Position numbers and translations under genes: made by a program | Shown here: positions 23,440 to 31,239 of the stretch, in pieces | Layout of the letters: every line of letters begins with the position of its first letter | Numbering within the stretch: position 1 is the stretch's first letter | Notes under the pieces: generated by a model | The model's database searches: none | Told to the model about the DNA's origin: nothing | What the model saw: the letters and a program-made list of their open reading frames with translations, nothing else | DNA from: Candidatus Curtissbacteria bacterium RIFCSPHIGHO2_12_FULL_41_17 | GTDB lineage: Bacteria > Patescibacteriota > Microgenomatia > Curtissbacterales > GWA2-41-24 | NCBI GenBank assembly: GCA_001774945.1 | Contig: MFBL01000058.1 | Coordinates: 1-34,370, forward strand | Length of the DNA stretch: 34,370 nucleotides | Direction of reading: 5' to 3'

Positions 23440-25051
23440 GAGATCCTCCTTTTTCTTTAATTGCCAACGGTGACAAGACCTCTCCAGTCAGGTTGAGCTT
23501 AATTGGTTCAAATAGTGCCTGGCGGCTTTCAACTTCCAGAATATATGTACCGTTTGGAAGTGACGTTGCCGAAAGAAACTGCCCAAGCTTATTTGTTTTG
23601 AGGGCACGTACAGGAATACCGTTTGTGTCTCTGACAGTAATAATTGCTCCAACAACCGGTGATTCGTCAAATTTTAAAACAAGACCGGAAAGGACATTAG
23701 GCCTGTTTGTTAAGGGGATAAGCTGGGCCCTATTTAAAGTTTCAGATGGGATAGTTATTGCCGGTGTTTTTTGGGCATTAATAGAAATTTTAGAATCAGT
23801 GGTGATTTGCTCCTGTGGTTTTAATGAAACTCCCTGAGCGGTTTGGAGTTTTACCTGGAAGGCAGGGATTATTTCTTGCGCCTTAAAGATACCAGCGTTG
23901 TCTACCTTTTTTTGATCGATAGCCATTGGCGCTGGTACCTGCGGTTTTAAAACATTTTCAGTCGGTAAAATAACGGGAGGGGCTTGGTCTGCTCCTGCCT
24001 CTATAAAAGAATCCTCAATATCATAGTGTTTTTTTAATTCTTCAGAGATTTCAAATCGCTTTTCTCCTCGAATTGGCAAGTTAGCGATATTAAAATTGGC
24101 AGGGGGCGCAAAGTGCAGTTTACGAACTCGGGTTTTACCGATTCCGGGAATAAATGTAATGGTTTCCTTGTGGCTTACCGGAATAAAGACATCGTAAAGG
24201 AAATTGTTTTCAGAGGCTAAGTGGGCCGCAGGTGTTATCGTAATTGGAGATTTGATAAGTTCCACAGGCTCAAAACCTGGTTCTTGCCCAACTTGTGATT
24301 TTTGCAGCTTTTTTTCGATCCCAGCAAGGGTATAGGGTTTAGCATGGTCTGAGATTTTGACTTTTTTTTGTGCCGGAGCCGCCTGCTCTTTTGGTATTTG
24401 GGGATGGACTTGGGGAAGGGCCTGGCCCATTTTGCCAAGATATTCTTCTTCCGGCTTCATTGCCCGAAAACCGGCCGGGTTATTTTGCTGTGGCAGTGAT
24501 GCTCCCAAATAAACAGGCGCCTGCGGATAAATTTGGGATGGAAAGATGATAGGCGGCGGAAGGATGCCCTGGCTGGTTACAACAGGCGTAAGATTAAGTC
24601 TCTCAATTGAAGTTTGCTCCTTGATATCAAGAGGTGTTTCTAAATTTTTCGGTAAGGAGCGCAGATAAGCGACTAATCTTTCGCGGCCCTGGGTTGTAAT
24701 TTCCTCAGGAGCATTTTGCGTATAACTTGGCGAAGTAACAACATTTAAAAATTCGGGGATTTTTTCCTCTTTTATCCAGATTCTTTGAGTTGGTGAAAGG
24801 ATAGCCTTGATAAAAGCGACGACCCATTTATCAAAAGGCCTGCCGCCTATGGGCACAAGAGCAGAAAAGATGCCGAATCCGCCAAAGAGTATAGCCAAAG
24901 GCAGCCGAATTATTGGATTTAAATTGGAGAAAAAGAAAATGGCCGCAAAGGACATAGGAATAGCCAGAGTGACAAACTGCCTGACTGTTAAGTTGCCGAA
25001 CAGCTTGAATTCAAACGAAGCGATATGTTGCGGGACAGGATGTTGTTCCAT
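23420..25051 (-). CDS. PrgI-family protein with long C-terminal extension
   Basis: 543 residues. The first 100 residues match the PrgI family: a short start (HPVPQHIASFEFKLFGNLTVRQFV), two membrane helices (about 28-45 and 52-68) and a conserved WVVAFIKAILSPTQRIWIKEE. PrgI proteins are small T4SS membrane components next to VirB4 in Gram-positive-like systems. Here a low-complexity linker of about 340 residues and a C-terminal beta-sandwich (about 455-530, SGLVLKFDESPVVGAIITVRDTNGIPVRALKTNKLGQF), like carboxypeptidase regulatory domains, are added. It heads the PrgI-TraC-VirB4-M23 gene set. Confidence 0.82.
   Translation of the reverse strand: MEQHPVPQHIASFEFKLFGNLTVRQFVTLAIPMSFAAIFFFSNLNPIIRLPLAILFGGFGIFSALVPIGGRPFDKWVVAFIKAILSPTQRIWIKEEKIPEFLNVVTSPSYTQNAPEEITTQGRERLVAYLRSLPKNLETPLDIKEQTSIERLNLTPVVTSQGILPPPIIFPSQIYPQAPVYLGASLPQQNNPAGFRAMKPEEEYLGKMGQALPQVHPQIPKEQAAPAQKKVKISDHAKPYTLAGIEKKLQKSQVGQEPGFEPVELIKSPITITPAAHLASENNFLYDVFIPVSHKETITFIPGIGKTRVRKLHFAPPANFNIANLPIRGEKRFEISEELKKHYDIEDSFIEAGADQAPPVILPTENVLKPQVPAPMAIDQKKVDNAGIFKAQEIIPAFQVKLQTAQGVSLKPQEQITTDSKISINAQKTPAITIPSETLNRAQLIPLTNRPNVLSGLVLKFDESPVVGAIITVRDTNGIPVRALKTNKLGQFLSATSLPNGTYILEVESRQALFEPIKLNLTGEVLSPLAIKEKGGSHGQKSN
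23440..23450 (-). promoter_or_regulatory. Strong ribosome binding site of the TraC-like gene
   Basis: AGGAGG on the minus strand lies five bases before the ATG at 23439, inside the 3' end of the PrgI gene. It is the best Shine-Dalgarno sequence in the window. Confidence 0.7.
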
Positions 25052-25254
25052 TTCCTTAGAAAATTTTCAATTTACAATTTTAAATTTTCAATCAATTTAT
25101 AATAATTTAATTTTTAAACATTTAGATTTCATTTCAAATTAAAAATTAAAAATTATCCAGGCTTTGCCTAAAGCCACCATACCATATGAAACAAGGGGCG
25201 GAAAGTAGATCAAACAGCCTCAAAATAGGTGAATTTTCACAAAAACGGAAGCTT
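25052..25254. other. AT-rich spacer upstream of the PrgI operon
   Basis: Non-coding. It holds degenerate AT repeats (aaattttcaatt, aaattaaaaatt) similar in style to the rpmH-dnaA spacer, and one small hairpin (25160-25175). The operon promoter must lie here, but no clear pair of boxes could be placed. Confidence 0.4.
25160..25175 (-). terminator. Possible terminator of the STAND-regulator gene
   Basis: On the minus strand GGCTTT-aggc-AAAGCC is followed by a T-rich stretch (tggataatttttaattttt). The stem has only six pairs and the T-run starts late, so this is tentative. Confidence 0.35.
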
Positions 25255-26565
25255 CTACGGATTAAAGCGGAAGCCCTGCCCTTTTACTGTTATTGTATGC
25301 TTAGGATTGTTGGGATCATCCTCGGTTTTTTTACGCAGGCGATAAATTAGCTGGTCAATTGCTTCGTCTGTGATACCCTCGGCGACTAGGGCTTGCGGCC
25401 AGACTGCTTTGATGATTTCATCGCGAGTTATAAGGCGGCCTTGATTTTCGATTAAAAACTGCAGCAGGCGATATTCTTGCGGCGAAAGCAGGTCAGTAAT
25501 CAGATTTTGCCCCCTCATTATCTCCTTTGTCTTCTCGTTAAAAGTAAATTTTTCCGAAATCAGAGTGGGAACAGTGCTTATTACAAATTCTTTTAACAAT
25601 GGGATAGTAAAAATATATTGTTGTATTGTTAAATTGCCTGCCTGCCGGCGAGGCAGGTTAGATTGTTCCAATTTCTTAAGCAAATCGAATTTAATAAGAT
25701 TCTCCAGGGTATCTTTCATCGGCTCTTTGTTTTGGGCAACTGACCTGAGAGCCTGTTGCTCCGGAGCAGTTAAGGCCAGCCAAATTTCGGAAAGGGTCGC
25801 TTGGACAATTTGTGTTTTAAGGAGAGTATCCATATCAAGCGAAATATTTTCCCTGAGATGTGATTCTGCCAAGACTTTAGTCAGTTTAATATGTCCGCCT
25901 GAAATATCTATGATTTTTTCTTTATCTTTTTGGGGAATTTTTTTGTCAAATACCCGTTCAATTTGCGAAAAGAGGAGATTAGTGGCAGCCTCGTCATGGA
26001 TTGCAAGATAGACAATATTGCCGGTAAAAAAATCATAGAAATCCTTCAAAATCTCCCCGTCAACAAGTTCTGTCAGATCTCTTCTGGTTGCAAAGGCTAC
26101 TGCAAATTTATATTTGGCGATACTTTTGAGGCTTCTTAACAGCTGAAAGAATGATCTGGGAATCCGGTTTTGATATTCGTCAAAGTGATCGAAAAGAAAA
26201 ATAATAGTTTGACCTTGTACAACAAGTTTATTGACAGCCTCGGTTAACTTTTTTGTCAGAACAAAGTAATCGCCAGTATTAGGCGCTTTTTCGTCGAGTG
26301 CTACAAGCAAAAACTTGGCGATCTGTTCCTCTTGATAGTTAGTATGTTCCAAATTTAAGTAGAGAAAACGGACAGCCTCCTCTTTTTCTTTAAGGTGGAA
26401 CTTTAGCAAATTGCGGTTATGGGAAAGAAGCCGAAGAATTGTGGCTTTGCCGGCACCGGGAATGCAGACAATTTGGCAGAATTTACCCGTAAGTACATAG
26501 TCTAATATTTGTTTGACTTCCCCCCGGCGGTAGTCGTTTGGGAATGTGGACTCGAAGATAAGCAT
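25255..26565 (-). CDS. STAND-type ATPase with C-terminal OmpR-type winged helix
   Basis: 436 residues. An N-terminal P-loop ATPase with Walker A CIPGAGKAT (about 36-44) and Walker B IIFLFDHFDEY (about 120-130) is followed by a helical region. The C-terminal DNA-binding domain (about 360-436) is of the OmpR/PhoB type: SPQEYRLLQFLIENQGRLITRDEI and a recognition helix AIDQLIYRLRKKTEDDP, ending TVKGQGFRFNP. It is probably a signal-dependent transcription regulator, perhaps of the adjacent secretion genes. A palindrome is inserted in frame (LPRRQAG, near residue 305) between the two parts. The gene lies 49 nt downstream of four-helix-bundle gene 2, with a repeat arm in its leader. Confidence 0.8.
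   Translation of the reverse strand: MLIFESTFPNDYRRGEVKQILDYVLTGKFCQIVCIPGAGKATILRLLSHNRNLLKFHLKEKEEAVRFLYLNLEHTNYQEEQIAKFLLVALDEKAPNTGDYFVLTKKLTEAVNKLVVQGQTIIFLFDHFDEYQNRIPRSFFQLLRSLKSIAKYKFAVAFATRRDLTELVDGEILKDFYDFFTGNIVYLAIHDEAATNLLFSQIERVFDKKIPQKDKEKIIDISGGHIKLTKVLAESHLRENISLDMDTLLKTQIVQATLSEIWLALTAPEQQALRSVAQNKEPMKDTLENLIKFDLLKKLEQSNLPRRQAGNLTIQQYIFTIPLLKEFVISTVPTLISEKFTFNEKTKEIMRGQNLITDLLSPQEYRLLQFLIENQGRLITRDEIIKAVWPQALVAEGITDEAIDQLIYRLRKKTEDDPNNPKHTITVKGQGFRFNP
25637..25657. repeat. REP-like palindrome inserted in the STAND-regulator gene
   Basis: Arms CCTGCCT and AGGCAGG around gccggcg. The minus strand reads LPRRQAG. The 21-nt length keeps the frame. The insertion is at a domain boundary, where it is likely harmless. 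Confidence 0.7.
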
Positions 26566-26579
26566 TCTAATAAGTTGTA

Positions 26580-27077
26580 TCGGTTACGGTAACGATGCCC
26601 GTTTCGTTTGTCGGTTACGTGGTAAGTCTTTTGAACTTACTCCAAGCGATACTTAATTTGTAAAGCTGTCTTCCGGATTTATCGTAAATATCAACGAGTT
26701 GATCAATAATTTTCTTGTCTATGTTATATAGATCGCGAGCTTGCTCGAGGCTAACAATCGTCTCATTGCACTCGCCCATGGCATCGTCAAGGTACTTCTG
26801 AAAACCAGCCCTCTGATGCCGTTTAGCATAACCTTCTGCTATAAGCCTTGGAATTGCCTTTGCGGATCTTGCGAGTTGATCGTGAAGATCAAACTTCTCA
26901 CTGTTTGGTAGCTTGGGTAATACTTCTTTATAAACTATGATCATTGCTTTATAAGTATTTTGGTAGACTTCAAGATCTCTAAAGCTTTTTATAATAGTTT
27001 TGTTCCCTGAGCTGTTCATAATTCAGTACCCCTTAACGTTACCCCTAAACGATACGGGCCTCGTAACCGATTAACGC
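26580..27077. mobile_element. Inverted-repeat element carrying four-helix-bundle gene 2
   Basis: About 500 nt. The left arm (TCGGTTACGGTAACGATGCC, then CGTTTCGTTTGTCGGTTACG) and the complemented right arm (ATCGGTTACGAGGCCCGTAT, then CGTTTAGGGGTAACGTTAAG) agree well apart from a 6-nt gap. The only gene inside is the four-helix-bundle gene, whose stop codon lies in the left arm. A related gene-less structure is at 20274-20385. No transposase is visible, so it would depend on a helper, or on the four-helix-bundle protein itself. Target-site duplications could not be identified. Confidence 0.7.
26615..27019 (-). CDS. Four-helix-bundle protein (23S intervening-sequence family), copy 2
   Basis: 134 residues. 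The family pattern is clear: FRDLEVYQNTYKAMIIVYKEV at the start, KFDLHDQLARSAKAIPRLIAEGYAKR in helix 2, FQKYLDDAMGECNETIVSLEQARDL in helix 3 and a final helix VDIYDKSGRQLYKLSIAWSKF. It diverges strongly from copy 1 (15158), so the two are not a recent duplication. The family's function is unknown. The gene is enclosed by ~47-nt imperfect inverted repeats, and the last codons and TAA lie in one arm. It is on the same strand as the STAND regulator, 49 nt upstream of it. Confidence 0.85.
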   Translation of the reverse strand: MNSSGNKTIIKSFRDLEVYQNTYKAMIIVYKEVLPKLPNSEKFDLHDQLARSAKAIPRLIAEGYAKRHQRAGFQKYLDDAMGECNETIVSLEQARDLYNIDKKIIDQLVDIYDKSGRQLYKLSIAWSKFKRLTT

Positions 27078-27165
27078 TAAACTAATCAAATTATAAGCGA
27101 AATATAAGGAACTTGTTACCCAGATATCAAGCGAAGCTGGAAGCACTTGTGTAGGATTTGGGGCT

Positions 27166-30100
27166 ATGAATGAACATTCGGTTGCAATTGGAAGTCCGAG
27201 ATCTTATCCTATAAGTAGAGGCAATATTATGGCCGAGCCTGCAGTTCGGGAAGAAACTTCCAGTCAAACTCCATCTGCCCAGAATGAAGAGGTCGAAAGA
27301 AATCTCCAAGATAGAGAGCGTGAGCGGGGGCGTAAGGCCAGAGCGGAGCAAACCCGAAGGAAAGAGATAGAAAAAAAAGCGGAAAAGTTCAAGCAAATAA
27401 AGCTCACGTTTGCCCAGCAAAAAAAAATTGCCGATGTAGTCAGTAGAGTTCAGGCAGAGAAACAAGCCGCAGTTTTTCCAAGACAATTAGCGGAGTTTAA
27501 AGCATTACTTGCCAAAACTAAGGCATACGGCAGAATTCACCTGTTGAGGATGAAGCCGCAAGAAATTGTGGCAGAAACCCAACTTCTTTTGCGTTATGCA
27601 CAAAGGGAGACACTAACCCCAAGCGATTTACCCGAGCTGTCGCGGGTTCCCTTAAAAAACAGAGAAGTGAAGCGAAAGTTAATTGAAAAAGAGGTAGAGA
27701 AAGCCGCAAGTCTCGATGAGGAAGAGTTAACTCCTGACAAAATAAAAGAGCATTTGCAGATAGCGGGAATCGAAGAGGCTGGTACAGAACTGCCAACTGC
27801 TTTGGATGAAGTGAAGTGGGTTGAGGCAGACGAGCACCTTGAAGAAATAACTGACAGGGAAAGAGCCGAAGAAATTTTGCGCCAACATGGGATAAAAGAT
27901 GAGCTCCCGAAAAAATGGGAAGAAATGACGCCACTTCAGAGAGTCGAGTGGCAGGAAGAACATTCAATATTTAGCCACGCAACAAATCGAGAGGAAGACG
28001 AGATTTTCTACACGGCTCCAGAAATCGATCTAGCTAAGCTCTCTGCTGCAGTAGGAGATGTCAAAAGCGAGGCACCCCTTGAAACGCTTCTAAGAGAAGA
28101 GGTTGCAGAGAAATTGAGGGTTGCAGAAGTTGGAGCTCAGATTCCAGAGGAATGGAATGATATGGATGTTGCACGCAGGTTAGATATTCTGGCGGGAACA
28201 GGTATTGTCAATGAGGTTGAGCCGCCTATAGAAACCGTGAAAATAGGAGAGAAGGAGTACCGTGTCTGGGAAGACAAAACCGGCAGAAAGGTAATATTCG
28301 GCTTTCAGACGCTTAGCAAGAAAGAGGTAGAAGCTGTTTTCAAAAAGCTTGGCGTCAAGGTTAAACTTCCGAGGGATTGGGATAATCCGGCAGTGATAAG
28401 GCCAGATGGTACTCGGATCAAAGGAAGAAAGAAAATTGGAGAGGCTGGAAGAGGAGTTTGGATGGACGAGAAGCAACTTTGGCTGGAGGCCAAAGGGGTG
28501 CAGACAATTCTTGCGTCTAAGGACAAAGGTGATTATTCACTTTTAGAACCAAGATCGTTGGGGTTAACATCTGGGCAAGTCAAAGAACTTTATGGCTTTG
28601 ATCCAGGGAGGGATTGGTATCTTTTGTCTGCTAGTGATCGGGCAAAAGTCTTTATGTCGCATGGTTATATACAGTCTGTGGGAGGAGGCGCATTTGAGCA
28701 TCCGGAATGGAACGATGTTGTTGGCGAAAAAAATCCTCTTGACCCAATTGATCCTGTGACAAATCCGGCGACACTTAATCCGGGTGCCAATGTCAGAATC
28801 CCCCTTGCTGAAATTATTAAAAGGCGGCTAAGACTTGTTACAGAAGGACGGGCAATTTCGGGGCCAGTTCCTGCGGGAGCTCTACCCCATGATTGGGATG
28901 AATTACATACCGCAATGCTTGCCCAGACAGCCAGAATGACAGCTGCCGATTATAAAAATTTCGGTGACATAATGGGTAACTGGGAGGAAATGAACAAGCT
29001 TGTTCGCTGGGTTTCTGCCTCTGGGGAACCTCATAATGAAATGATATTAGATTGGATCCTCCCGCAAACCATAAGATTGGATATTCAAACTAAAATAACT
29101 GCACTCGACGCAGAAATCACTGCAAGGGTGGCAGCATTGCCGCCTCAAGCACGCATGGCACTGTTTAACGATTTAAAAGATAAGAGTGTTGATTTGTTAA
29201 ATTCCCTAAAGAGCGGTTGGTACAGTGAGGAATATATTAGGGATGAGTTACTTAAGAAAGCCCGAGAAAGTACGCTTAATACATTTCCTGGCTACGAGGG
29301 TATAAGGGAATGGTTTGTTTGGCAAAGGGAATTCCCCAATGTTCAAGCAATTATGGAAGAATTCCGGGAGCTTAAAGCAGTTACGGATCCAGCAGAAATG
29401 GAAACGGTTGTCAGGCGCGGCTTAATGAAAGTTATGGCTACAGCACTTAATGCTCAAGATGTGCAAAATTACTACCAGAGAATTCTGTCGCTGCTGCAGG
29501 ACTATCCGCGTTTCCAAAGCAAAGAATTCTTGGAACAAGCAAATAGGCTTTACGGCATGGTGAATGCCCATTTAATGGTTACAAAAGAATACCTGACTTC
29601 CCAAGGAGACCAGGGCGACCCGGCCAAAGAACTTCAAGTTTATCAGGAAATTAACGATTATTTGGCAGAAAGGGGAATAAATACATGGGAACTGCTTTTA
29701 AAGTCCTTCAGGATGACCTATACAGACGGTCGAGCAATTGAGGGGGACGATAAGCTGCCGATTTTGGATGCTGCTGGTAACGAATATGATTTTAATCTGC
29801 TTTCCGATGCGCTTAATGTTTACTACTTTTGGTTGGCTCAGGAAAAGCTAATGTTTAACGAAATTGTAAGATTCCAGCGTGAGGGCGGTGCCTTAAATGC
29901 AGCAGTTTTTGCCGCCTGCGGAGTACCACCCCCTGCCGTTTTTTCACGAGATGGGCTTGAGGCCTGGGCTCGCAGAAACACCTTTTTGCAAGCGAACAAT
30001 GAGCCACGTATTTTGCCTGATGGCACACCCGGTACAAATTTCGAGTACCAGAATTTGATGATGAAAGAGCGCATAAAGGATTTTCTGCAAGATTTTAGAG

Positions 30101-31239
30101 GTATCGACCCGGCGATCTTGAACAGAGTCCCAGGAGTGAAAGGGCGAATGGAGCGGTTACTGGATTCTGTTAATTTGGCGGCCTTCAGGTGGGTGAGGGT
30201 TAAGGGCCTTTCGGAATATGACGGACTTCAGGTTTATGGCGCTGATAGGCATAGACAAAGCGTTCTTTATGGGGACCACACGCCTTTCTTTTGTCGGGAA
30301 ATAGACAATATCTGGTGGCATAATTCCAATGAGGAGAGAGGACGGGCAAGAGAGGTTAACGATATTATGGAAGAACAATTCAGGGGTTACCAGTTGCCCA
30401 CAGTCAGAAAGCTTGTGCGTTTTACCGATATTATGTTCTTTAAGGCAGCAAATTCTCCGCTTTTGCGTGACCCTGCAGGTTTTACTGCCGAATTTGGTGT
30501 TGCTCTGCCGGCTAACCCTACAATCAAAAATGCAGTAGATGGGCTAAAAGCCCAATATGTTGCCGGGCGTAAAACCAATGAGGCTAATGCCGAAGGCGAG
30601 GCAATCGCGGACATGATTGATCGAGGTTATATCCGCTTCGGATGGTTGCCAAATCCGGGAGAGAATCCTAACAACGTGTTGATTAACTGGGAAGAAGAGG
30701 TCGTAGACGCTACCCGCTTTAACTTTGTTGATTTTTCGGGTGACAGAGCAAAAGCTAAAAAAATGTTTGAGGAGTCAATGCAGAATTATATATTAAATCC
30801 GACATTCGAGAATTTAATGAAATGGTACAGAGAAGACTTTTATTCAAAGCGAACCAAGAGGATGTTCCCAAATTTTAAAATGGCGCTTAAGGCGCATTAT
30901 GAAGTTATGAGGAGAGTCAAGACGACGTTTAACCGCCAGGAGAATATTTCCGCTCCTGTAATGTGGGCAAATATCCAAACAGCCATGGAATCGGGAATGA
31001 TTACCATTGCTGATGCTGAAGACCTGAAAAGGGATATCTTGGGTATTGGTCCAAGGTGGCTGAGGATTCCGGGAATCGGGCCAGTCCGCTATGCAAGGAT
31101 GTGGGCAGATTTCAGCTATTATGTAGGCAAACAAGTCTATAGCCCAGCGGGTATTGCAGGCAATATATTCTCCGCACTTTTCCAGTTTTTCGCAGAAGCT
31201 TTTAAACAATCAGCACAACAATTCGGGGCAACTCGCTAG
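27166..31239 (+). CDS. Very large hypothetical protein, mostly helical, in the secretion cluster
   Basis: 1357 residues, not recognised. Residues 25-90 are strongly charged, probably coiled coil (EEVERNLQDRERERGRKARAEQTRRKEIEKKAEKF). Two similar segments around ELPKKWEEMTPLQRVEWQ and QIPEEWNDMDVARRLDIL, plus a later LPRDWDN and LPHDWDEL, suggest an internal repeat with a P-x-W/D-W motif. There is no signal peptide and no clear membrane helix except weak hydrophobicity at the C-terminus (GIAGNIFSALFQFFAEAF). It is probably a cytoplasmic or peripheral component of the nearby system. The start may be the ATG at 27229 instead. It overlaps the convergent VirB6-like gene by four bases. Confidence 0.7.
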   Translation: MNEHSVAIGSPRSYPISRGNIMAEPAVREETSSQTPSAQNEEVERNLQDRERERGRKARAEQTRRKEIEKKAEKFKQIKLTFAQQKKIADVVSRVQAEKQAAVFPRQLAEFKALLAKTKAYGRIHLLRMKPQEIVAETQLLLRYAQRETLTPSDLPELSRVPLKNREVKRKLIEKEVEKAASLDEEELTPDKIKEHLQIAGIEEAGTELPTALDEVKWVEADEHLEEITDRERAEEILRQHGIKDELPKKWEEMTPLQRVEWQEEHSIFSHATNREEDEIFYTAPEIDLAKLSAAVGDVKSEAPLETLLREEVAEKLRVAEVGAQIPEEWNDMDVARRLDILAGTGIVNEVEPPIETVKIGEKEYRVWEDKTGRKVIFGFQTLSKKEVEAVFKKLGVKVKLPRDWDNPAVIRPDGTRIKGRKKIGEAGRGVWMDEKQLWLEAKGVQTILASKDKGDYSLLEPRSLGLTSGQVKELYGFDPGRDWYLLSASDRAKVFMSHGYIQSVGGGAFEHPEWNDVVGEKNPLDPIDPVTNPATLNPGANVRIPLAEIIKRRLRLVTEGRAISGPVPAGALPHDWDELHTAMLAQTARMTAADYKNFGDIMGNWEEMNKLVRWVSASGEPHNEMILDWILPQTIRLDIQTKITALDAEITARVAALPPQARMALFNDLKDKSVDLLNSLKSGWYSEEYIRDELLKKARESTLNTFPGYEGIREWFVWQREFPNVQAIMEEFRELKAVTDPAEMETVVRRGLMKVMATALNAQDVQNYYQRILSLLQDYPRFQSKEFLEQANRLYGMVNAHLMVTKEYLTSQGDQGDPAKELQVYQEINDYLAERGINTWELLLKSFRMTYTDGRAIEGDDKLPILDAAGNEYDFNLLSDALNVYYFWLAQEKLMFNEIVRFQREGGALNAAVFAACGVPPPAVFSRDGLEAWARRNTFLQANNEPRILPDGTPGTNFEYQNLMMKERIKDFLQDFRGIDPAILNRVPGVKGRMERLLDSVNLAAFRWVRVKGLSEYDGLQVYGADRHRQSVLYGDHTPFFCREIDNIWWHNSNEERGRAREVNDIMEEQFRGYQLPTVRKLVRFTDIMFFKAANSPLLRDPAGFTAEFGVALPANPTIKNAVDGLKAQYVAGRKTNEANAEGEAIADMIDRGYIRFGWLPNPGENPNNVLINWEEEVVDATRFNFVDFSGDRAKAKKMFEESMQNYILNPTFENLMKWYREDFYSKRTKRMFPNFKMALKAHYEVMRRVKTTFNRQENISAPVMWANIQTAMESGMITIADAEDLKRDILGIGPRWLRIPGIGPVRYARMWADFSYYVGKQVYSPAGIAGNIFSALFQFFAEAFKQSAQQFGATR
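27188..27215 (+). promoter_or_regulatory. Possible promoter for the internal start of the 1357-aa gene
   Basis: TTGGAA (27188-27193) and TATAAG (27210-27215) are 16 nt apart. The ATG at 27229 follows, with AGAGG seven bases before it. This suggests the true protein may start at codon 22 of the track ORF. Confidence 0.4.

Noticed and set aside
27127-27967. Minus-strand ORFs (119 and 149 residues) opposite the N-terminus of the 1357-aa gene
   Set aside because: They mirror the charged coiled-coil coding region and are Leu/Phe-rich as expected for the complement of Lys/Glu codons.
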